Assembly (NCBI GenBank): GCA_023244795.1
Contig: JAHFLR010000008.1
Location: 1-11,459 of the forward strand
Direction: 5' to 3'
Length of the DNA: 11,459 bases
Origin: a bacterium
GTDB lineage: Bacteria > Patescibacteriota > Minisyncoccia > UBA9983
Position 1 is the stretch's first letter. Every line of letters begins with the position of its first letter. Shown here piece after piece: positions 1-7,097 of this stretch. The position numbers were made by a program, and so were the translations under genes. The notes under the pieces were generated by a model, which saw only the letters and a program-made list of their open reading frames with translations, made no database searches and was not told where the DNA came from.

Positions 1-139
1 TTGCTTGGGGAGCTTCTTTCTCCGGCGTCTTGATTGGCAAAAATTCCGACAGCTGTTTTGCTGGCAGCGCTACTTTTTTAAGTCTGACTGGGATTGACCC
101 TCCCTTAGCCACTATGTCTTGGATTATTTTTGCGCTCAT
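1..139 (-). CDS. Unrecognised protein, N-terminal 46 codons (runs off left edge)
   Basis: An open frame starts at an ATG at 139-137, two bases after the stop of the FtsA/PilM-like gene, and stays open to the window edge. It begins MSAKIIQDIVAKGGSIPVRL and continues with a basic, lysine-rich stretch and then a Pro/Glu/Lys-rich stretch (near KTPEKEAPQA). There is no signal peptide and no membrane segment in the visible part. The start is inferred from the near-abutting spacing; no SD sequence is visible. It is too short for the usual ORF cut-off because it is cut by the edge. The family is not recognised. Its position directly behind an actin-fold protein would suit a membrane partner with a cytoplasmic N-terminus, as PilN is for PilM, but no PilN motif can be seen, so this is only a guess. 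Confidence 0.6.
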   Translation of the reverse strand, partial: MSAKIIQDIVAKGGSIPVRLKKVALPAKQLSEFLPIKTPEKEAPQA

Positions 140-141
140 TA

Positions 142-1344
142 TTATTTTGTTGGTTTTTCTTCTGTATTGTTAAACCTGTCGGCAAAAATTGCCTCTAGCG
201 ATAAAAAGATGTCCTTTTGGTCGTCAAAAAATTTTCTGTTGGAAAAAAAGTCCTCTAACACCGGAGTCCTAATTCTGGTTATGGAAAAAGGTTTTTCAAA
301 AACCGTATATTGGGCAAGATCCGTGTTGCCCTCAATGCGTTTAGTTACCTCATGCTGTATGATGTGATCGCCGATTATCAAAATGTTTTGCGGCAGAGGA
401 AAGTTTTCGGAAATCATTTTTAAGGATTCTTTAAATAAGCTAAGCCAATCGGTCATAGACTCATCTACCAGTTTATTTATTTTTCCCATGGAGGCGGGGT
501 TGAGCTTTTCCGTATGGTAGGCCTCCAAAACGGACGGGACTTCTTCTATAAAAGTCTTCATCTCCGAAGAGATTTTTCTGATTAGATTATTTTTGCCTCG
601 CCTAAAAGAAATGGTTTCTTCTAGTATGTTTTTCCGTACGACCGAAACGTCGGTTGCCTCTCCGCCTATTTCCACAAACAAAAGTCCTTCGTCGGTGTTC
701 ATAACCGCTCCCAAAACGTTAAAAGTTATAAATGGAAAAGTGTGGAACTGGATAGGCACTCTGCCGAAAATTTTGTTTACTTCTTTTTTGATAGCCTCCA
801 TCGCCTCACTAACCCCCAAACTGATGTATATGTATGCCTCCAAGCTTTTGACTGTCTTGCCTAGGGGTTTTTGGGTTCGGTATCCGTTTAAATTAACCTT
901 GATTATTTTGTATTCAATTAGGCTGGCCTTGCCTTGCAGTGGGTCCATTTTCCCCTGCCAATGTCTTAGAAAGATTTCTATCTCGTTTTCAACCAGCTTA
1001 TTAAATAATTTTTCGTCAACTAAAAATCCCTCCTCTCTCTCAATGGTGGCGATTTTTGTTTGAGATATAAACCACGGCGAGGTAAAAACGCAGACTACGC
1101 TATCGGGCCGTCCGGTAAAATTTTCCTGCAGTTTTTCCAGAGAAATTTCGAAGGATTTTTTAACTACTCGCCAAAAAGCCTGAAAGTCTACATCTAAAAG
1201 AAAATTGGTGGGTATTCTGGAGTGAGCCAAAACTTCTATTTTGCCGTCTTTCCAGTGTCGAATAACCGTACTGTCGACAGTCGAACTGCCGATGTGCAGT
1301 ATTAGCGTGGTTCCCTTTTCTCTTTTTTTGCCGAATAAATGCAT
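142..1344 (-). CDS. Divergent FtsA/PilM-like actin-fold protein
   Basis: This 400-aa soluble protein has the outline of the FtsA/PilM branch of the actin/HSP70 superfamily. A phosphate-1-like strand-turn is seen at residues 14-28 (LILHIGSSTVDSTVI), a phosphate-2-like motif at 221-236 (LLFVEIGGEATDVSVV, compare VDIGGGTTD), and a weak adenosine-like hydrophobic strand at 320-326 (NILIIGD). FtsA and PilM are cytoplasmic ATP-binding proteins that link membrane complexes, the divisome or type IV pilus. Length fits both families. The motifs are degraded: the first loop is IGSS rather than DxG, and the usual GG of the adenosine motif is missing, so ATP binding is uncertain. No C-terminal amphipathic helix of the FtsA kind is obvious; the end is polar. 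The ATG lies one base after the permease stop, so it is probably translationally coupled. Which subfamily it belongs to cannot be decided by eye. Confidence 0.68.
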   Translation of the reverse strand: MHLFGKKREKGTTLILHIGSSTVDSTVIRHWKDGKIEVLAHSRIPTNFLLDVDFQAFWRVVKKSFEISLEKLQENFTGRPDSVVCVFTSPWFISQTKIATIEREEGFLVDEKLFNKLVENEIEIFLRHWQGKMDPLQGKASLIEYKIIKVNLNGYRTQKPLGKTVKSLEAYIYISLGVSEAMEAIKKEVNKIFGRVPIQFHTFPFITFNVLGAVMNTDEGLLFVEIGGEATDVSVVRKNILEETISFRRGKNNLIRKISSEMKTFIEEVPSVLEAYHTEKLNPASMGKINKLVDESMTDWLSLFKESLKMISENFPLPQNILIIGDHIIQHEVTKRIEGNTDLAQYTVFEKPFSITRIRTPVLEDFFSNRKFFDDQKDIFLSLEAIFADRFNNTEEKPTK

Positions 1345-1345
1345 T

Positions 1346-2119
1346 TTAGTTTCCGGTTCTTAATGCTACTGAAATTACAAAAAATAAGGTGCTGGTTAAA
1401 ATAATAAGCGGTCCGGCGGGGAGCCCGGTTATTTTATAGAGCCACATTCCTAGCGCGCCCCCCAAAATTCCAAACACCGCGCCTCCATAAGAGTATTGTC
1501 TCATATTCCGGCTAATATTTTTAGCTGTTGCGGCGGGGATAATAACCAGTGCCCCAATAAGCAGAGACCCAACAACCTTGATGCCTAGCGCCACAATGAC
1601 GGCAACCGATAGCAGGAACACCAAATTATTTCTGTTTATTTTGACTTTTTCTACTTTCGCCAGGTCCTCCGAGAGACTGGCCAAAATCATGTCTTTATAG
1701 ATTGCTCTAATTATTAAATATACGGCGCAGAGCATAATGACCGAAAGAACCAGCTCCTTCCTCCCGATGGAGGTGATGTCGCCGATGAGCGCCCTTTCCA
1801 GGTCGCTTTCTTTTAAAAAGAGAAAGGCGGCGGCGGTGCTGGTGGTAAATACAATGCCCGTTAATGCTTCGGTGGTTATTTTTGTTTTTATTTCTAGTCG
1901 CCAGATAAAAAGAATTCCCAACGCCAGAGTGATAAACGCGCCACAGGTAAGATTTAGATTGTAAAGCAATCCAATCGCAATGCCCGGCAAAGCGAGATGC
2001 CCCAGCGCATCTCCGGAGAGAGCCATCTTTTTTGTGATCATCAAAGAACCGAGGTATCCGCCCGCTCCTCCCACAAAAATTGCTACCAGCAAACTATTTA
2101 AAAATTGAGTCTCGATCAT
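1346..2119 (-). CDS. Metal ABC transporter permease, ABC-3 family (ZnuB/MntB type)
   Basis: This 257-aa polytopic membrane protein should form the channel of a Zn2+/Mn2+/Fe2+ ABC importer. The family hallmark near residues 32-50, MALSGDALGHLALPGIAIG, matches the ABC-3 signature (gDAlsHavLPGiaig) including its histidine (H41). A second conserved stretch, GSLLIGALVIIPAATA, lies at about 184-199. About seven or eight hydrophobic segments are visible, and the length is typical. The start codon at 2119-2117 lies inside the ATPase gene, giving a 26-bp overlap and strongly implying coupled expression. No solute-binding protein and no Zur- or MntR-type regulator is present in the window, so which metal it carries is not determined. 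No SD sequence is visible. Confidence 0.92.
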   Translation of the reverse strand: MIETQFLNSLLVAIFVGGAGGYLGSLMITKKMALSGDALGHLALPGIAIGLLYNLNLTCGAFITLALGILFIWRLEIKTKITTEALTGIVFTTSTAAAFLFLKESDLERALIGDITSIGRKELVLSVIMLCAVYLIIRAIYKDMILASLSEDLAKVEKVKINRNNLVFLLSVAVIVALGIKVVGSLLIGALVIIPAATAKNISRNMRQYSYGGAVFGILGGALGMWLYKITGLPAGPLIILTSTLFFVISVALRTGN

Positions 2120-2813
2120 GGGTGTGTTTATAGATTTTTATCTCGTGGCCATATAACCTTGCCAGCATCCCCGGCTCGTTTATTTCTTCCAGCGCACCAT
2201 AGCAGACCATATTTTTGTTTAGACACAACACCGAGTCTGCCAGTTTGTGGATTACGCTCAAATCGTGTGTTACAAAAATTATTGTTAGATCTTTCTTCTT
2301 CTCTATGTCGCTTAGTAACTTGTAAACGGTCTCTTCGCCGCCGATATCGATACCGGCTGTCGGTTCGTCAAAAAGTAGCACGTCGGGGTCATTTATGAGG
2401 CTCCAGGCGATTAGCACTCTTTGCAGTTGGCCGGAGGAAATCTCTCCGATTGTCTTTTTTAAAATCCCCGCGTCTCTTAACCCTACGGAGTCAAGCAGTT
2501 CTTTAATTTTATCTTTTTTTATTTTCTTAAATTTGAAAAATTCCTCAATATTTAAGGGAAATCTTTTTTCCGGAGAGAATCTTTGCGGCACGTACCCGAT
2601 TTTAACTCCGCTCTTCCATTTAATTTCTCCGCTATAATCCATAAGGCCAAGCAGAGTTTTAAGAAGCACGCTTTTGCCGGCGCCGTTTGGCCCCATTATA
2701 ATAAGATTTTCCCCTTCTTTTACCTCAAAGTTAATATCCTCAAGAATTTTTTCTTTTCCGTTTAAAGAAACACTTAAATTTTTGACAGACAATATGGTCT
2801 CTCCTTTTTTCAT
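2094..2813 (-). CDS. Metal ABC transporter ATP-binding protein (ZnuC/MntA type)
   Basis: This 239-aa cytoplasmic ATPase energises the permease encoded next to it. All ABC landmarks are in order: Walker A GPNGAGKS at 41-48, Q-loop YVPQ ending at Q77, signature ISSGQLQR at 125-132 (a variant of LSGGQ), Walker B VLLFDEPTAG at 145-154, and H-loop histidine H183 in VTHDL. The C-terminal CYGALEEI stretch and the YGHEIKIYKH tail resemble the ends of Zn/Mn-type ATPases. The ATG at 2813-2811 overlaps the TGA of the TraG-like gene as ATGA, so translation is likely coupled. There is no SD. The second signature residue is Ser rather than Gly, a common tolerated variant. Family assignment is firm; the metal is not known. 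Confidence 0.94.
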   Translation of the reverse strand: MKKGETILSVKNLSVSLNGKEKILEDINFEVKEGENLIIMGPNGAGKSVLLKTLLGLMDYSGEIKWKSGVKIGYVPQRFSPEKRFPLNIEEFFKFKKIKKDKIKELLDSVGLRDAGILKKTIGEISSGQLQRVLIAWSLINDPDVLLFDEPTAGIDIGGEETVYKLLSDIEKKKDLTIIFVTHDLSVIHKLADSVLCLNKNMVCYGALEEINEPGMLARLYGHEIKIYKHTHDRDSIFK

Positions 2814-5224
2814 TGGCTTTGATATTTTGCCCTTATCTCGGTTTCCACTTCTTCTCGGGGTCGTCCGTATTTTAGAGAAGAAAGCTCGGCTATTTTGGAG
2901 GCCGTGCTCGGGTCTCCCTTTTTAAATTCCAAAGTTTTTAGGTTGAATGGGCGTGTTGTTTGGCCGTTTACCAACATTCTTACATAAGCATTGTAGTTAT
3001 CCATGTTGACGAAATCCGGCGCCTTAAAAGTTGGCTCGTAATATTTTTCTATCTGCTGAGCGTCGTCTGCTCCTATCCTAAATATTACCATGGATCCAAC
3101 ATTTCCAAAAACGGCGCTTTTAATCTTATCATCCAGCTGGCCCAGAAATTGGTGCGCAATGATTAAATTTAATTTGTATTTCCTGGCTTCGGAAAGAATT
3201 TTTGAGATAGAGTCCGTTGTTACGTTTTGGAACTCGTCTATATATAAGTAAAAATCCGGCAACTGAGAAGATTCGGTGTCTACTCTGGAGAGAGCTGCCA
3301 TTAAAAATTTACCAATGATAATGAGCCCCAGCAAATAAGAGTTTAGATCTCCCAGCCGACCCTTGGACAAGTTGACCAGAAAAATCTTTTTGTCGTCCAT
3401 TATTTTTCTAAAGTTGAAAGAGGATTTTTCTTGTAAAACAATGGGGCGCATTATTTCGTTAGAGAGGAAGTTATCAAATTTGTTAGTAATATAGGGAGCC
3501 ATGTTGGCAAGCGAGGTGTCGCCGGTCGTTTTCTCCGCCATCTCCCTCCAAAAAGCGGCTACAATGGGATTTTTACAGGTGGCCAGTTTAGCCATGCGGA
3601 ACTCTTTGTTGGTAAGAACTCTGGTAATCTCCAGTAAGGTGTTGCCGGATTCGGGGCTGTCCATCACCAACAGCATGGAATTTCTAAAATATTGTTCAAA
3701 AGCCGGACCGCCCGCGACGCTCATATTAAATAGTTTATTAAAAATACCCAACATCTCATCAACTATAAAAGTTTTTTGTTCCGGTAAGTTTGGGTCGTGC
3801 TCCATCATGTTTAGCCCCATTGGGTTGGCGGTGTTGGCGGGATCAAAATAAATAACGTCGTCTATTCTATCGGGCGGAATTTTTGACAAAATATCTTGTA
3901 TGTCGGAACCGTGAGGATCAATAAAGCAGACGCCCTTTCCGTTTTCGATATCCTGAATAATCAAATTCTTGAGGAAGTTAGTTTTACCGGCGCCGGTTTG
4001 CCCAATGGTATATAAATGGCGGCGCCTGTCTTCGTCCATCATAAAAATGTTTTTTTCCTCTCCTAGGTAAACGTTTTTACCTATTAGAAGGCCGCTCTGT
4101 GGCAGATCTAGCGGTGGCGCCGTCTCTACTGTTTTGACTGTCTTAAGCTGCGGCGCGGCCGAGACAGCCATTTTTGAAGGAAAATGAAAAAGGGAAGCAA
4201 GCTCCGACGTGTTTAATAAAGTCATTTTTTCATAATCGGGGATCCTAAAAGAAAAATCATAGAATATTTTCTGCAGTTCTCTCCCCTGCGGCCTGGTAAA
4301 GTTAATGGAGTTGCCCTGGGCCTCAAAAAATTGTAAAAAAGCGCTTTCCAGCTCTCCCAGTATGGACTGCGCTCTTGATTGATTTTCGGCGGAAACCAGC
4401 AATCTCATGTTGGTTGAAAGAATTCTTTTTAGGGACTTAGCATCTAAAAGTTTGACCAGCTCGTCGTCTACTGTTTTAGGAGCCTTGTCTTTTTCTCCTG
4501 ATGATGGAGACTGGGCAATAATTATTCTCCCGAGTTCTTTGAGCACCTCCATGCCGATGCTGGATTCTTTTAAGGCCTTGCTAAGCGGTTTGCCCTGCTT
4601 GATATCAAACAAGGCGGCTCTTACTTTACCCATTAGGGCGTCTCCCCGCTTTGTGTCAGAGGAAACAATTAACTGCATAGCTGCTCCCTCACCCTCTTTT
4701 TGCAATTTTGAGAAAGTATTAATAATAACCTGCAGTGGGTCGGCCTCAAACTTGTCGTAGGTTTTTATCGGCAGGGCCGGGTCTTTTTTAAGAGATAAAA
4801 TAGATGCTAGCGAGTAGCCTTGCGGCCTAAAAATATTATAGTCGTCCTGTTTAATGGACACCTTTGCTTCCGGGTAAAGTCCCTGAACTTGTTTTTCAAA
4901 TGTGGCGCCTTTTTCTTTGGGGACGGCGCAATAAAAGACTATTTCGTTGCCAGAGTAGGGCAATCCTATCTCCATTACAAAATATGGGTCAACGGCGAGC
5001 ATTCCCCCGTAAAACTGCTCCATAACGCTGGTCAGCTTTTTAAAATCCTGATCACGGTCGTTGGGTTGTCCGGCAGAAAAAGAAATTTCGTAAAGGACAA
5101 AATGCAGGGCTTGCTCAATGTCCTTTTGAGAATCGTGGCGTGTCCTTTTCCACAAAAAGACAACAATCCCAGCGATGACGAGAGCTATTATGGCGATGTA
5201 AAAATAAACAAAAAAGCTGAACAT
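2810..5224 (-). CDS. Membrane-anchored TraG/TraD/VirD4-like (DUF87-type) ATPase
   Basis: The 804-aa product (numbered from the ATG at 5224-5222; a TTG one codon earlier is a less likely start) has one N-terminal membrane helix (about 4-25). A long alpha/beta region without a recognised motif follows (about 35-345), then a Pro-rich linker (about 355-380) and a C-terminal RecA-like motor. The motor carries Walker A GQTGAGKT at 408-415, IDPHG at 435-439, Walker B FYLYIDEFQ at 658-666 and AHQF at 690-693. This fits type IV coupling proteins and HerA/DUF87 ATPases, hexameric pumps that move DNA or protein across the membrane. No VirB4, relaxase or pilin gene is in the window, so the machine it serves is unknown; conjugation, DNA uptake and secretion are all possible. 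It lies 8 bp after the coiled-coil gene and overlaps the ABC ATPase by 4 bp. Confidence 0.87.
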   Translation of the reverse strand: MFSFFVYFYIAIIALVIAGIVVFLWKRTRHDSQKDIEQALHFVLYEISFSAGQPNDRDQDFKKLTSVMEQFYGGMLAVDPYFVMEIGLPYSGNEIVFYCAVPKEKGATFEKQVQGLYPEAKVSIKQDDYNIFRPQGYSLASILSLKKDPALPIKTYDKFEADPLQVIINTFSKLQKEGEGAAMQLIVSSDTKRGDALMGKVRAALFDIKQGKPLSKALKESSIGMEVLKELGRIIIAQSPSSGEKDKAPKTVDDELVKLLDAKSLKRILSTNMRLLVSAENQSRAQSILGELESAFLQFFEAQGNSINFTRPQGRELQKIFYDFSFRIPDYEKMTLLNTSELASLFHFPSKMAVSAAPQLKTVKTVETAPPLDLPQSGLLIGKNVYLGEEKNIFMMDEDRRRHLYTIGQTGAGKTNFLKNLIIQDIENGKGVCFIDPHGSDIQDILSKIPPDRIDDVIYFDPANTANPMGLNMMEHDPNLPEQKTFIVDEMLGIFNKLFNMSVAGGPAFEQYFRNSMLLVMDSPESGNTLLEITRVLTNKEFRMAKLATCKNPIVAAFWREMAEKTTGDTSLANMAPYITNKFDNFLSNEIMRPIVLQEKSSFNFRKIMDDKKIFLVNLSKGRLGDLNSYLLGLIIIGKFLMAALSRVDTESSQLPDFYLYIDEFQNVTTDSISKILSEARKYKLNLIIAHQFLGQLDDKIKSAVFGNVGSMVIFRIGADDAQQIEKYYEPTFKAPDFVNMDNYNAYVRMLVNGQTTRPFNLKTLEFKKGDPSTASKIAELSSLKYGRPREEVETEIRAKYQSQ

Positions 5225-5232
5225 CAAAAAAA

Positions 5233-5595
5233 TTAATGAATTTTAAAGAACGTTTCGGATAAGGCAGCTTGAAAGTCGTCTATTAGGTGAGGATCGTCAA
5301 CTTCCTGGACTACTTTGGCGGCGTTGATGATTCCGTTTTGGCTGGCAAATTCTAGCAGTTCTTTGACTGCTTCCTGGTGTTTTCCCTCGTCTTTTTTGAG
5401 GTCAGTTATCTTTTGCGTGGCCGCCGCTATAATTTGAGGTGATGCTTGTTTCTCTTGAGGCAATACATCTTCCGGTTTTTTTTCGAAATGTTCTTGCAGA
5501 GCTTCTTTTACAAGTTGCGGGCGCTCTTTTTGACCCTGGTTTTGGGCCTCCAGCTCGGTAATCCGTTGCCTTAATTGCTCTATCTCGCTTTCCAT
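5233..5595 (-). CDS. Small coiled-coil protein encoded before the TraG-like ATPase
   Basis: The 120-aa product starts MESEIEQLRQRITELEAQNQ, a clear heptad coiled coil over about residues 2-25. A charged, Gln/Glu/Lys-rich middle follows, then a helical C-terminal part with AAKVVQEVDDPHLIDDFQAA at about 92-111. It has no signal peptide and no membrane helix, so it should be cytoplasmic. An upstream TTG in frame would give 130 aa, but that extension would cover a consensus TATAAT box, so the ATG at 5595-5593 is preferred. It is the first gene of the leftward operon and sits 8 bp ahead of the TraG-like ATPase. The inference is a structural or regulatory partner of that ATPase. The family is not recognised. 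Confidence 0.78.
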   Translation of the reverse strand: MESEIEQLRQRITELEAQNQGQKERPQLVKEALQEHFEKKPEDVLPQEKQASPQIIAAATQKITDLKKDEGKHQEAVKELLEFASQNGIINAAKVVQEVDDPHLIDDFQAALSETFFKIH

Positions 5596-5624
5596 GTACT
5601 TATTATATGTTAAAATATAAAGCA
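5596..5624. promoter_or_regulatory. Divergent AT-rich promoter region, leaderless start likely on the minus side
   Basis: Only 29 bp separate the ATGs of the leftward coiled-coil/TraG operon and the rightward glycosyltransferase pair. On the minus strand a perfect TATAAT lies at 5607-5602, with six bases between it and the ATG. Transcription would therefore begin at or within a base or two of the start codon, giving a leaderless mRNA. On the plus strand TAAAAT at 5611-5616 is a 5/6 match to the -10 box, eight bases before the ATG at 5625. Neither side has an SD sequence. The -35 elements are poor on both sides and would have to lie inside the opposite gene. Confidence 0.5.
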
Positions 5625-7097
5625 ATGAAAGAGTTAATAATAAAATATAAGTGGCCTATTTTAGTTTGCTTGGTTTTTTTGCTTGGGGTATTTTTCCGAT
5701 TTTATAAAATCAACCAGATTCCCCCCGGTCTTTACACTGACGAGGCCGTAAACGGTAGCAACACGATAGAAGCTATTTACGGTGGCGGTCCTAAAGTTTT
5801 TTACATAGACAATAACGGTCGGGAGGGTCTTTTTATAAATATTCAAGCCCTTTCGGTTAAAGTTTTTGGCAATTACCCATGGGCGCTAAGAATTGTTAGT
5901 GGGATTTTTGGTTCTCTTACCGTGCTCGGACTCTATTTCCTTACCAAAGAACTTTTTGGCGAGCAGCTGATTGCTTTTTTTGCTTCTTTTTTTCTAGCCA
6001 CAAGTTTTTGGCATATTAATTTCTCCAGCATAGGATTTAGAGCCATCATGGCTCCATTTTTTCTCGTTTGGGGCACTTGGCTAATTTGGAGAATTGCCAA
6101 TAGAAGTTCTGAGCCCACCAAATGGAAAACCGTGGCGCAAATTATTTTGGCCGGATTGGTTTTTGGTTTAGGTTTCCATTCGTACATTGCCTACAGAATT
6201 GCTCCGCTCCTGTTGCTGCCGCTTCTGGTAATTTTTCTAAAAAATAAAAAATGGAAAGAAGTGCTCTTATTTATTTTGGCCATGGCAATCGCCATTGCCC
6301 CCCTGGCTTTATATTTTTACCATAATCAGGAGCAGTTTTTGGGTAGAACTTCTCAGCTTTCTGTTTTTAGCGCGCCCAATCCTATTTTGGGGCTTTTAAA
6401 AAATACCGCGCTGACCGTGGGGATGTTTTTTGTAGTCGGAGATTTTAACTGGCGTCATAATTATGTTGATACTATTGCCGGTAAGCACATTGGATCTCCA
6501 GAGCTGTGGTGGCCGGTTTCGTTAATGTTTTTAATCGGCCTTATCTGGTCTCTTAAAAAAGTATTTAAAAAAGAAGAAGTTTTGGAGGAAAGGTTAAAAT
6601 ATGTTTTTGTTTGGTTTTGGTTGGGTGTTATGACCCTGCCCGTAATTATATCTAACGAGAGCATCCCTCATGCTCTAAGGTCTTTGCCTCTTGCCCCGGT
6701 GGCCATGATTATTGCCGCTTTAGGTATAAATCAAGCGGTTATAAGATTTAGGAATAATCCCAAGTTGGTGGCATTTTTTTTGGCCTTGATGGTGGCCATG
6801 ATAACGGCTCACGCTTACGACACCTATTTTGTTAAGTGGGCCAATCGGCCGGAAGTTGCCAGCTCTTTTAACAAAGATGTGACCGATGACGCCGTCCGCC
6901 TTAGTAAGGTACCGGATAGCGTTCCCAAATATGTAATCATGGAATCCGACGGCTTAGCTCCAATGTCTGCCCACATTGTTAAATTTATTACCAACTCTTA
7001 TTTGCCGTATCAGCAAAAAGAGAAAAATATTAATTACGTATTTAAAAAAGATGAGGGTAGCGTCCCCCGAGACGCAATAAAAATATGGATCAAATAA
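5625..7097 (+). CDS. Membrane glycosyltransferase, GT39/PMT-like (first of pair)
   Basis: The 490-aa polytopic protein should transfer a sugar from a polyprenyl-phosphate carrier on the outer face of the membrane. After the first membrane helix (about 10-26) comes PPGLYTDEA at 33-41, whose Asp-Glu pair (D39, E40) matches the catalytic acidic motif of the first extracytoplasmic loop in PMT/GT39 and ArnT-like GT-C enzymes. A conserved NGREGLF follows at 64-70. About ten further hydrophobic segments run to about residue 397, then a soluble C-terminal domain of about 90 residues. SFWHINFSSIGFRA at 127-140 is typical of these proteins. An ATG 18 bases upstream is in frame, but the chosen start follows the -10-like box. 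Acceptor and sugar cannot be told from sequence. It overlaps the next gene by 13 bp. Confidence 0.85.
   Translation: MKELIIKYKWPILVCLVFLLGVFFRFYKINQIPPGLYTDEAVNGSNTIEAIYGGGPKVFYIDNNGREGLFINIQALSVKVFGNYPWALRIVSGIFGSLTVLGLYFLTKELFGEQLIAFFASFFLATSFWHINFSSIGFRAIMAPFFLVWGTWLIWRIANRSSEPTKWKTVAQIILAGLVFGLGFHSYIAYRIAPLLLLPLLVIFLKNKKWKEVLLFILAMAIAIAPLALYFYHNQEQFLGRTSQLSVFSAPNPILGLLKNTALTVGMFFVVGDFNWRHNYVDTIAGKHIGSPELWWPVSLMFLIGLIWSLKKVFKKEEVLEERLKYVFVWFWLGVMTLPVIISNESIPHALRSLPLAPVAMIIAALGINQAVIRFRNNPKLVAFFLALMVAMITAHAYDTYFVKWANRPEVASSFNKDVTDDAVRLSKVPDSVPKYVIMESDGLAPMSAHIVKFITNSYLPYQQKEKNINYVFKKDEGSVPRDAIKIWIK

Noticed and set aside
593..1063. 156-aa plus-strand open frame
   Set aside because: It lies wholly within the FtsA/PilM-like gene on the other strand and has no motif, SD or domain; it is a shadow frame.
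2810..5224. A complete type IV secretion or conjugation locus
   Set aside because: Only the coupling-type ATPase is present; no VirB4, relaxase, pilin or channel gene is in the window.
5225..5227. TTG one codon before the TraG-like ATG as the start
   Set aside because: An ATG follows immediately and is the stronger choice; the protein differs by one residue only.
4820..5236. 138-aa plus-strand open frame
   Set aside because: It is opposite the N-terminal region of the TraG-like ATPase, has low-complexity composition and no recognisable feature.
5596..5625. Ten-residue N-terminal extension of the coiled-coil protein from a TTG
   Set aside because: The extension covers a consensus -10 box and has no SD; the ATG at 5595 gives a clean coiled-coil start.
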